DNA from: an uncultured Collinsella sp.
GTDB taxonomy: Bacteria; Actinomycetota; Coriobacteriia; Coriobacteriales; Coriobacteriaceae
Direction of reading: 5' to 3'
NCBI GenBank assembly: GCA_900544725.1
Contig: UQWK01000007.1
Span: forward strand, 1-53,227
Length of the DNA: 53,227 bases
Translations under genes and position numbers: made by a program
Notes under the pieces: generated by a model
Database searches by the model: none
Seen by the model: the letters and a program-made list of their open reading frames with translations, nothing else
What the model was told of the DNA's origin: nothing
Part shown: positions 43,941 to 51,465 of the stretch, piece by piece
How the letters are laid out: the number at the start of each line of letters is the position of its first letter
Numbering within the stretch: position 1 is the first letter of the stretch

Positions 43941-44169
43941 CATACACATATACTTCACGCATGGCACACTTTGATTTAATAAAGTTTATTTACGTGCTTA
44001 AATGCGTTTTTAATCCAAAAACCAATTGAAACTAATCTTTATTAAACCACCCTCAAATTGCATATTTCGCGCAATGATATGAATAGAATTCGCAATTCTC
44101 GCTTCGTCTCAACCATTTTGATTTTTATTCAAAAAAAAGTTCGTCCTATTCATTTCTGGCAAACAGATT

Positions 44170-44196
44170 ACCGTTTACCAGACGCTGGATACCGTT
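44170..44196. promoter_or_regulatory. Third pair of the arcA-type direct repeats
   Basis: ACCGTT at 44170-44175 and 44191-44196, again exactly 21 bp apart, in the opposite orientation to the pairs at the arcA promoters. It lies between the aminotransferase terminator and the arcA1 leader. Confidence 0.4.
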
Positions 44197-44271
44197 CACC
44201 GGAAGCTCAGTATAAGGCCCCATGAACACTGGCTCGCCTTACGGCCTCATTTGTAACAACTTGACTTCTCG

Positions 44272-44316
44272 GTATAGAAAAACGGACCCGCTTCCCTCAT
44301 GGAAAACGGGTCTGTT
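44272..44316 (-). terminator. Terminator of the aminotransferase gene
   Basis: AACGGACCCG (44281-44290) pairs with CGGGTCTGTT (44307-44316, one mismatch), followed on the minus strand by TTTTTCTAT. Confidence 0.85.
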
Positions 44317-44364
44317 ATCGATAATTGTAGGCAGATTTGAGCGGCTTTGAGAGCCGTCGGTATC

Positions 44365-45489
44365 CTAGCGATCGAGCTCCGCCAAGGCCTCGCCCAGAAG
44401 CCTCAGGCCCTCACGAAGAACGCCCTCGCTCGCGCAGTAACCTAGGCGCGCGCCGCAGGGAAGCTCAAAACGGCTACCGGGAACCAACAGCACTCCCCTC
44501 TCGGCCAGCAGGCGCTTGCAGAACTCCTCGTCATCCTCGGGAATGTCCAGCTGGATAAACGAGGTGGACACACCCTGCGGGGCCGTCCAGGAGACACGAT
44601 GCTGCGTGTCGATCCAAGCCTGCGCGATATCGCGGTTTCCAAACACGATCTTGCGGTTGCGCTCGAGGATCTTGTCCTTGTGCTCGAGCACATAGGTCGC
44701 CAGGGCGTCGTTGAACACGCCGCCGCAAATCATGGTGTAGTCGCGGTAAGTGCGAATGCGGTTAGATACCTCTTCGTCTGCCACAACCCAGCCCACGCGG
44801 GCCGCAGGCGTCGAATAGGTCTTGGACACCGAGTTGGTGACGATGGCCTTCTCGTACACATCGGCCATCGACAAAAAGTCCTCGGTGTTCTCAAGCGGCA
44901 GGTACACCTCGTCGCACAGCACATAGGCGCCAACCGAGCGGGCAATCTCGGCGATCTGGCCGAGCGTATCGGCATCGAGCACCGTACCGATAGGGTTCGA
45001 TGCGTTATTGATGCAAATGAGCTTGGTGTTGGGGCGAACGAGGCGCTTGAGCTGTTCGATATCGGGTTTCCATCCGAGCTCCTCGCAAAGCTCCCAATAC
45101 TCAACCTCGGCGCCGAGTGTACGCGGGATCTCATAGAGCGGCGCATAGGTGGGCCACTCGGCAATCACATGGTCGCCGGGCTCGACCACGGCCATGATGG
45201 CGTTGAGGTTAGCGCCCGTGCAGCCATTGGTCTGCAGAATGTGATCGGGATTGACCTCGTGACGATACAGCTTGGCAACCTCGGCCTTAAACTCCGGCGA
45301 ACCCTCGATCCAGCCGTAGTTCATCTTCTCGCGATCTAGGCGCTCGTAGAACGTGGCACCATCTTGATCGTCGAGCGCGTTCAGCTCGCCCATGGTAAGC
45401 GACGAAATCGTCGACTGGGCGATATCCCACGTAGCGCTCTTCTCCCAAACGTTAAGCCACTCCTCAACGCCGATTGTCTTGATATCCAT
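44365..45489 (-). CDS. PLP-dependent class I/II aminotransferase within the arginine deiminase locus
   Basis: 374 residues, fold type I. YGWIEGSPEFKAEVAKLY, QTNGCTGANLNAIMAVV, the CINNASNPIGTV block (Asn-Pro), LCDEVYLPL (Asp to the PLP ring) and NSVSKTYSTPAARVGW with the Schiff-base Lys are visible; the phosphate-site Arg is in PGSRFELPCGARLGYC. Substrate unknown. Placement between two arcA copies suggests an arginine- or ornithine-related amino acid; capreomycidine-synthase-like or aspartate-type activity are alternatives. Start 45489 has AAGGAG 7 nt upstream. Confidence 0.85.
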   Translation of the reverse strand: MDIKTIGVEEWLNVWEKSATWDIAQSTISSLTMGELNALDDQDGATFYERLDREKMNYGWIEGSPEFKAEVAKLYRHEVNPDHILQTNGCTGANLNAIMAVVEPGDHVIAEWPTYAPLYEIPRTLGAEVEYWELCEELGWKPDIEQLKRLVRPNTKLICINNASNPIGTVLDADTLGQIAEIARSVGAYVLCDEVYLPLENTEDFLSMADVYEKAIVTNSVSKTYSTPAARVGWVVADEEVSNRIRTYRDYTMICGGVFNDALATYVLEHKDKILERNRKIVFGNRDIAQAWIDTQHRVSWTAPQGVSTSFIQLDIPEDDEEFCKRLLAERGVLLVPGSRFELPCGARLGYCASEGVLREGLRLLGEALAELDR

Positions 45490-45545
45490 GGCCAAGCTCC
45501 TTACAAAAGCAGTCATCCAATCGTGTTGACGCTCCTCATACAAGA

Positions 45546-45577
45546 TTGGGGCGGTGCGAATACCCGCACCGCCCCAA
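45546..45577 (-). terminator. 13-bp perfect hairpin after arcA2
   Basis: TTGGGGCGGTGCG (45546-45558) and its exact complement (45565-45577) with a 6-nt loop, between arcA2 and the aminotransferase. The U-run on the minus strand is poor (CTTGT). Confidence 0.65.
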
Positions 45578-45638
45578 TGGGAGACATCTAATGGCAGCTA
45601 GATGTATGTATTAAGACCTGTACGGGTCCTTGAAGACC

Positions 45639-46880
45639 TTAGAGGTCCTCGCGCCAGAAGGGCATGCTCATGCAGCGCGGGCCGCCGCGGCCGCGGGAGA
45701 GCTCGGCGGAGGGCACGACGAGAAGGTCCAGGCCCTCCTTGTACAGCACGTCGTTGGTGACGGTGTTGCGGGCGTAGACGCAGATCTTGCCGGGCTCGAC
45801 GCACAGGGTGTTGGAGCCGTCGTTCCACTGCTCGCGGGAGGCCGCGATCGGGTCGCCGCCGCCGCAGGGGATCAGCTTGACCTGGTCGACGCCGGTGGCG
45901 TCCTCCAGGACGTGCTCGAGGGTGTCCTCGATCAGGCGGATGTTCACGTCGCCCGGGTTCTTGCCGGCGGTCAGCTCGTAGACGCGCAGGGTGCCCATGA
46001 TGGCGGGGTGGATCGTGAACTTATCGACGTCGATCTGGGTGAAGACCGTGTCGAGGTGCATGAAGGCGCGCGAGACCGGGATGTCGAAGGCCAGGATGCG
46101 CTCGACCTTGGAGTCGGAGTTCCAGAAGATGTTCTGGGCCATGATGTCGATCGCGGCGGCCTGGGTGCGCTGGGAGATGCCGACGGCGAGGGTCTTCTCG
46201 TTGATGTTCAGCACGTCGCCGCCCTCGGTGTGGAACTGGCAGTCGCGGCGGAAGTACAGGGAGACGTCCTTGTAGTCGGGGTGGTACTTGAAGATGTACT
46301 TGCCGTACAGGGTCTCGCGGTTGCGGGTGACCGAGTACATGCGGTTGAGGTTGACGCCCTCGCCGACGACCGCGAACGGGTCGCGGGTGAAGTAGAGGTT
46401 GGGCATCGGGTCGATGATCAGGTCGGACTCGGACTCGGAGTTGACCAGGGAGTCGAGGGTCGTGGACGCCGTGAGGGGCATGTCGATCTCGGCCTTGGTC
46501 ATGCCGGCCATGGTCTTCTTGACGAACTCGAGGTTGTCCTCGATGGAGTCCAGCTTCTCGCGGACGATCTGCGGCATGTGCTGGCCGCGGATGCCGGCCT
46601 CGGCGATGTACTGGTCGGTGAACTCGGCGCGGGCGCCGGGGACCTGGTCGAACACCTCGGCGACGAGGTTCTCGAGGTAGAGGACCTCCACGCCCTGGTC
46701 CCTCAGGATCTGGGCGAAGGTGTCGTGCTCCTGCTGTGCGACCTCCAGGAACGGGACGTCGTCGAACAGGAGTCGCTCGAGCTCGTCGGGCGGCAGGTTG
46801 AGGAGCTCGTCGCCGGGACGGTGCAGGCAGACCTTCCTGAGCTTGCCGATCTCGGAAGGCACGTGCAGACCTTTCGTCAT
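45639..46880 (-). CDS. arcA: Arginine deiminase ArcA (copy 2)
   Basis: 413 residues, same protein as copy 1 and the same DNA at offset 3088 bp. Identity begins a couple of bases before the stop codon and continues about 25 bp upstream of the start, through AGGAGG and the CTTTCTTTCGGGCC segment on the plus strand; beyond that the leaders diverge while keeping common blocks. All catalytic residues are intact. The copy is followed by the aminotransferase, so it could feed that gene by readthrough. Confidence 0.97.
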   Translation of the reverse strand: MTKGLHVPSEIGKLRKVCLHRPGDELLNLPPDELERLLFDDVPFLEVAQQEHDTFAQILRDQGVEVLYLENLVAEVFDQVPGARAEFTDQYIAEAGIRGQHMPQIVREKLDSIEDNLEFVKKTMAGMTKAEIDMPLTASTTLDSLVNSESESDLIIDPMPNLYFTRDPFAVVGEGVNLNRMYSVTRNRETLYGKYIFKYHPDYKDVSLYFRRDCQFHTEGGDVLNINEKTLAVGISQRTQAAAIDIMAQNIFWNSDSKVERILAFDIPVSRAFMHLDTVFTQIDVDKFTIHPAIMGTLRVYELTAGKNPGDVNIRLIEDTLEHVLEDATGVDQVKLIPCGGGDPIAASREQWNDGSNTLCVEPGKICVYARNTVTNDVLYKEGLDLLVVPSAELSRGRGGPRCMSMPFWREDL

Positions 46881-47028
46881 GGCCTCCTACCTTTCTTTCG
46901 GGCCTTACTGGCCGAATGTATCAGCGCCCCTCCGTATGGGACGCTGCTTGCTGACAGCTCTAGTTATATCCAAAAACCACCCGCAATTCCACCTCGCCCC
47001 CGAACGGTCAGCAAAGTGCGATGAACGG
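46881..47028 (-). promoter_or_regulatory. arcA2 promoter and leader with 21-bp-spaced direct repeats
   Basis: GAACGG at 47002-47007 and 47023-47028 (plus strand), -10 TATAAC at 46963-46968 on the minus strand. Distance from -10 to the nearer repeat is 34 bp, the same as for arcA1. Leader hairpins AGCGTCCC/GGGGCGCT and CGGCC/GGCCCG occupy the positions of those in the arcA1 leader. From 47029 to 47432 the sequence is AT-rich with no gene found; it should contain the ppk promoter. Confidence 0.6.
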
Positions 47029-47432
47029 TATATCGCATATGATTCCCTCATGATGCACTTCAGTTTTCTAAAGCAGGTTTTCAAAGGTAAACGTTCTTTT
47101 TTCTAAGGAATTAAGCTAGATTGCACAAATATTTTCATGTTTGGGAATTGCATAGCTAAAACGGTTTTCTGCATATATATGTCGTTTGTCCGCGATTCGA
47201 TTTGGATTCGATTATATTCAGCTCGCAATCATTCTTATTCATACATCCTCACCAGTTGAGTATGGATATGGATTGTTTTCAAAACGAGTCAGGCAGTTAG
47301 TTGCATGCATTGACAGCGTAAGAAGTAGGTTAAGATACCGTTCGCATAATACGTCCGTGCCACAAGTCGACTAAATTGAGACAATAGTGAATAGTGTTAG
47401 GCTACCGTCCCCCGCGGGGACTGAACGGACAG

Positions 47433-49841
47433 ATGCATATGCCGAGCAAAATCGAAAAGAAGCAAAAGGCCGCAAAGCTGCGCAAACCGCCGCGCGACTT
47501 CTCGTACACGCAGAACCGAGAGCTCAGCTGGCTACGCTTTGACAACCGTGTGCTCGACGAGGCTTTTGATGAGTCCGTGCCGCTGTTCGAGCGCCTTAAG
47601 TTCGTCTCGATCTTCGAGTCAAACCTCGATGAGTTCCTCATGGTACGCGTGGGTGGCCTGTCCGATCTGGCAGAGCTCAAAAAACAGCCCGTCGACAATA
47701 AGAGCAATATGACCGCCTCCGAACAGGTCGATGCCGTCATGGCCGAAATGCCCGGGCTCCTTACCCGTTGGGAGTCCATCTTTAAGAACATCGAGGGCAA
47801 GCTCGACGCCCTGGGCGTTCACCGCGCGCGTGTCGATTCGCTTACGCCCGAGGAGCGCACCTTTGTCACCCGCTACTTCCAGGCCTACGTGTCGCCGGTC
47901 ATCTCACCGCTGGTGATCGACCCGCGCCACCCCTTCCCCAACCTGCGCAACGGCGCACTTTACCTGGCGTGCGGCCTGGACGGCGTCACCGACGAGGAAA
48001 GCCTGCTGGGCCTGATCGAGATTCCCGCCTCGATGAACCGCGTGGTCGAGATCCCCTCGCCCACCGGCACCTACTCCTACATTCTGCTCGAGGACGTCAT
48101 CCTCGCCTGCCTGGACAGCTGCTTTGGCTCCTATAAGCCGCTCGACCGCGCGCTCATCCGCGTCACCCGCAATGCCGACATCGATCCGGACGGCGAGGGC
48201 GTCGAGGAGGAAGAGGACTACCGCCAGCATATGAAGCGCATCCTCAAGAAGCGCCTGCGCCTGCAGCCGGTAGTGCTCGCCGTCTCGGGCTCGCTCGAAA
48301 AAGCAACGCTCAAGACTATCCGCAAGGCGCTCGAGCTCTCGCGTCGCTCGGTCTTTACCTGCGACATCCCGCTCAACCTGGGCTATGTCTTCGGCATTGA
48401 GGGCAAGATTCCCGAGCACCTGCGCAACGAGCTGCTCTTTACGCCGTTTAAGCCGCAGCCCAACCCCACCATCGATATGACCCGCTCCATCCGCGAGCAG
48501 GTACTTCAGCACGACAAGCTGCTCTTTTATCCCTATGAGGCCATGAACCCCTTCCTGGATCTGGTGCACGAGGCCGCCTACGACCCCGAGTGCATCTCGC
48601 TGCGCATCACGCTCTACCGCGTGGCCAAGCAGAGCCGTCTGTGCGAGTCGCTGATCGATGCCGCCGAGAACGGCAAAGAGGTCACGGTGCTCATGGAGCT
48701 CCGCGCCCGCTTCGACGAGCAGAACAACATCGAGTGGGCCGAGCGCCTGGAAGAGGCAGGCTGCACCGTCATCTACGGCTCCGAGGGCTTTAAGTGCCAC
48801 TCCAAGATCTGCCAGCTCACCTATCGCGAGGGCATGGCGCTAACGCGCCTGACGCTGCTGGGCACCGGCAACTTTAACGAGAAGACGGCCAAACTCTACA
48901 GCGACTTTATGCTCATGACCGCCCATCCCGGCATCGGCGAGGACGCCAATTTGTTCTTCCGCAATCTGTCGCTGGGCAACCTGCGCGGCGATTACCGCTT
49001 CCTGGGCGTGGCGCCGGTCGGCCTGAAGCCGCTCATCATGCGCGGCCTGGATCGCGAAATCCAGCGCGCCCTCGCTGGCGAGCCCGCCCGTGTGTTCTTT
49101 AAGCTCAACTCGCTCACCGACCGCGAGGTCATCGACAAGATCGCCGAGGCATCGTGCGCAGGAGTCCGCGTGGACATGATCATCCGCGGCATCTCGTGCC
49201 TCAAGCCGGGCGTTCCGGGCAAGACCGAGAACGTGCATGTCCGTTCTATCGTCGGACGCTTTTTGGAGCATGCGCGCGTTTACGCCTTTGGCGTGGACTC
49301 GGACATGATCTATCTGAGCTCGGCCGACATGATGACGCGCAACACCGAGCACCGCGTGGAGATCGCCTTCCCCGTGCTCGACCCCACCTGCCGCGCCCTG
49401 GTGCACGAATACATGGGCATGCAGCTGCGCGACAACGTGAAGGCCCGCAGCCTCACGAGCGACGGCACCTGGGTCCCCGTGAAGCGTGCAGAGGGCGAGA
49501 AACCCTTCAACTCGCAGGAAGCCCTGCTGGAGCGTGCCTATCGCAACGCCGAGGCCGCCGCCAAGGCAGAACCCGCGCCCGCGTCCCAGCCTGAGCCCAA
49601 ACCGCAGCCGGCCACACTCGAGGTTCAGAAGGTCCAGGCGACCGTCATTGATCCCGAGCCTGCACCTGCACCTCAGCCCGAGCCGCAGGTCACCAAGCCC
49701 GCACCCGAGACGAGCGCCCGTCGCGATAAGCCCGCCGGCAAGACCAAGGCCATCGAGCGCCATCGCCCCGGCCGCGTGCGCATGGGCCTGGGCCTGATTG
49801 GCCTGGGTCTTAAGACGCTCATTACCGGCAAGACGAAATAG
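47433..49841 (+). CDS. ppk1: Polyphosphate kinase Ppk1 with long C-terminal tail
   Basis: About 802 residues. N and head domains (NRELSWLRFDNRVLDEA, FERLKFVSIFESNLDEFLMVR) and two PLD-like catalytic domains: EGFKCHSKICQL carries the autophosphorylated His, TGNFNEKTAKLYSDF follows, and GRFLEHARVYAFG carries the second His. Makes polyphosphate from ATP reversibly. A tail of about 105 residues, rich in Pro/Ala/Glu then basic, extends beyond the usual ~690-residue core and ends in a glycine/leucine segment MGLGLIGLGLKTLI. Start uncertain: ATG 47433 or 47439; the ribosome site is weak. Confidence 0.95.
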   Translation: MHMPSKIEKKQKAAKLRKPPRDFSYTQNRELSWLRFDNRVLDEAFDESVPLFERLKFVSIFESNLDEFLMVRVGGLSDLAELKKQPVDNKSNMTASEQVDAVMAEMPGLLTRWESIFKNIEGKLDALGVHRARVDSLTPEERTFVTRYFQAYVSPVISPLVIDPRHPFPNLRNGALYLACGLDGVTDEESLLGLIEIPASMNRVVEIPSPTGTYSYILLEDVILACLDSCFGSYKPLDRALIRVTRNADIDPDGEGVEEEEDYRQHMKRILKKRLRLQPVVLAVSGSLEKATLKTIRKALELSRRSVFTCDIPLNLGYVFGIEGKIPEHLRNELLFTPFKPQPNPTIDMTRSIREQVLQHDKLLFYPYEAMNPFLDLVHEAAYDPECISLRITLYRVAKQSRLCESLIDAAENGKEVTVLMELRARFDEQNNIEWAERLEEAGCTVIYGSEGFKCHSKICQLTYREGMALTRLTLLGTGNFNEKTAKLYSDFMLMTAHPGIGEDANLFFRNLSLGNLRGDYRFLGVAPVGLKPLIMRGLDREIQRALAGEPARVFFKLNSLTDREVIDKIAEASCAGVRVDMIIRGISCLKPGVPGKTENVHVRSIVGRFLEHARVYAFGVDSDMIYLSSADMMTRNTEHRVEIAFPVLDPTCRALVHEYMGMQLRDNVKARSLTSDGTWVPVKRAEGEKPFNSQEALLERAYRNAEAAAKAEPAPASQPEPKPQPATLEVQKVQATVIDPEPAPAPQPEPQVTKPAPETSARRDKPAGKTKAIERHRPGRVRMGLGLIGLGLKTLITGKTK

Positions 49842-49864
49842 TCGTTTGTAGAAGCAGTTTGTAG

Positions 49865-49910
49865 AAGCGCCCCGCATTTGAGGAAAGCCTCGGATGCGGG
49901 GCGCTTTTCC
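49865..49910 (+). terminator. Terminator of ppk1
   Basis: AAGCGCCCCGCAT (49865-49877) pairs with 49894-49906, with an inner GAGG/CCTC stem, followed by TTCC. Confidence 0.85.
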
Positions 49911-49954
49911 CTGCTACCATGGTGCGAACAACAACGCGAATGACAGGCAGGGAT

Positions 49955-51268
49955 ATGAAGCTCACTATAGAATCGATGACCTACGGCGCCGACGGTCTGG
50001 CGCACGCCGACAACGGTAAAGCCGTCTTTGTGCAGGGCGCCGTGGCAGGCGACACCGTCGAGGCCGAGGTCGTACAGGACGGTAAGTCGTTCATGCGCGC
50101 CCGCACCACCGAGATTCTGGAGCCAAGCCCCGATCGCATTCAGCCTCCCTGCCCCTTCGTGGGCATCTGCGGCGGCTGCTCGTGGGGCAATCTCTCACGC
50201 ACGGCACAGCTCGCCGCCAAGGAGCAAAACCTGCGCTCCACGCTCGAGCGCATCGGCAAGTTCGCTCCTGAGCAGGTCGATGAGCTGGTGCAGCCCATCC
50301 GCCACACCAAGGACGACTGGGGCTACCGCAATAAAATCGAGCTAGAGCCGACCGTCGTCAACGGTCGCGTGCGCCTTGGCATGCACGGTGTCGACCCCAG
50401 CAAAATCGTGACCGTCGATGCATGCCCGCTGTTCGATAAGCGTTTTCCCAAGGCGCTCAAATCGGTCGTCGGCGCACTCAACTATCTAAGCGGCAGCCAC
50501 GACTTGGGCCTCGAGCGCGTGGGTATTCGCGCCTCGCGCCGCACCAAGGCGCTCGAGGTAGCGCTCTGGACGCCTACGGGGTCTTTCCCGCGCTCGCAGG
50601 TCTCGCGCGTGCTGGCAGACGCCGCTCATCCCACGAGCATCGTGCGTGTGATGAGCAAGGGCGAAAAGAAAGCCCGCCGTGTCTCCAAAGTCGAGATGCT
50701 CGCCGGCGAGGGCTCGTGGACCGAGAACATCGCTGACGGCCAGATGCGCCTGTCCGCTCCGTCGTTTTTCCAGGTCAATACCAAGGGCGCCGAGATTTTG
50801 ATTGAGCTCGTTATGGACGCCCTCGACCCGCAGGAAGACGAGCTGGCCGTGGACCTGTACTGCGGTGCCGGCACCTTTACCCTACCGCTCGCCCGCCGCT
50901 GCGATTTTGTCGCCGCCGTCGAAGCCTATGGCCCGGCCGTGCGCGATCTACGCCGTAACCTGGAGATCAACAAGCTCGATAACGTCGACGTCATCGGCGG
51001 TGACGCGGTGCGCGAGTTCCCCGATCAGGACGCCGACGTCTTGGTGGTCGACCCGCCGCGTGCGGGCCTCGCCCCCGAGGCGATCGACCTCATCGCGAGC
51101 ACGAGTGCCCGTGATGTCGCCTACGTGAGCTGCGACCCGGCGACTCTGGCCCGCGACCTCAAGCGCTTTGTCGAGGAGGGCACCTTCTCCCCCGTCAAGA
51201 TCACGCCGGTCGACCTATTCCCTCAAACCTTCCACTGCGAAACCGTCGTCCACCTCAAGCGCAACTAG
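49955..51268 (+). CDS. TrmA/RlmD-type class I SAM-dependent RNA (uracil-5-)methyltransferase
   Basis: 437 residues. An N-terminal TRAM domain (~1-60) is followed by the iron-sulfur motif CPFVGICGGC with a further Cys in VDACPLFDK, the SAM-binding VDLYCGAGTFTLPLA, VVDPPRAGL, the catalytic Cys in VSCDPATLARDL and the Glu in FHCETVVHLKR. Methylates U at C5 in 23S rRNA (RlmD/RlmCD-like) or tRNA; position not decidable. Start 49955 is chosen at the TRAM domain border; ATG 49940 is possible. Confidence 0.93.
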   Translation: MKLTIESMTYGADGLAHADNGKAVFVQGAVAGDTVEAEVVQDGKSFMRARTTEILEPSPDRIQPPCPFVGICGGCSWGNLSRTAQLAAKEQNLRSTLERIGKFAPEQVDELVQPIRHTKDDWGYRNKIELEPTVVNGRVRLGMHGVDPSKIVTVDACPLFDKRFPKALKSVVGALNYLSGSHDLGLERVGIRASRRTKALEVALWTPTGSFPRSQVSRVLADAAHPTSIVRVMSKGEKKARRVSKVEMLAGEGSWTENIADGQMRLSAPSFFQVNTKGAEILIELVMDALDPQEDELAVDLYCGAGTFTLPLARRCDFVAAVEAYGPAVRDLRRNLEINKLDNVDVIGGDAVREFPDQDADVLVVDPPRAGLAPEAIDLIASTSARDVAYVSCDPATLARDLKRFVEEGTFSPVKITPVDLFPQTFHCETVVHLKRN

Positions 51269-51390
51269 CAGATATTATTTCTGGGGCGGGGATAAGACAG
51301 TCATTCGATGCTCGATGGTTTAGCCCCGTCTCCTGTCATGCATTTCGAAACAGACGGGACTGGAAAGCAGCGCAAGCCACCAAACAATGG

Positions 51391-51427
51391 CCCAGTTGAT
51401 TACATTTTCATAGTGCAATCAACTGGG
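51391..51427. terminator. Hairpin between convergent methyltransferase and zinc-ribbon genes
   Basis: CCCAGTTGATT (51391-51401) and its exact complement (51417-51427), loop 15 nt, followed by CATTTCATTT on the plus strand. A weaker CCCGTCT/AGACGGG pair lies at 51325-51358. Nothing else is seen in this 197-bp gap. Confidence 0.7.
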
Positions 51428-51465
51428 CATTTCATTTAACTATGCACGTTGACACGGTATCGCAG

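Noticed and set aside
41444..47024. Long plus-strand open frames opposite arcA1 (about 807 codons) and arcA2 (about 464 codons)
   Set aside because: They mirror the arcA and arcB genes on the other strand and arise from strong GC codon bias; no ribosome site or recognisable domain, and low-complexity Val/Gly/Asp content.
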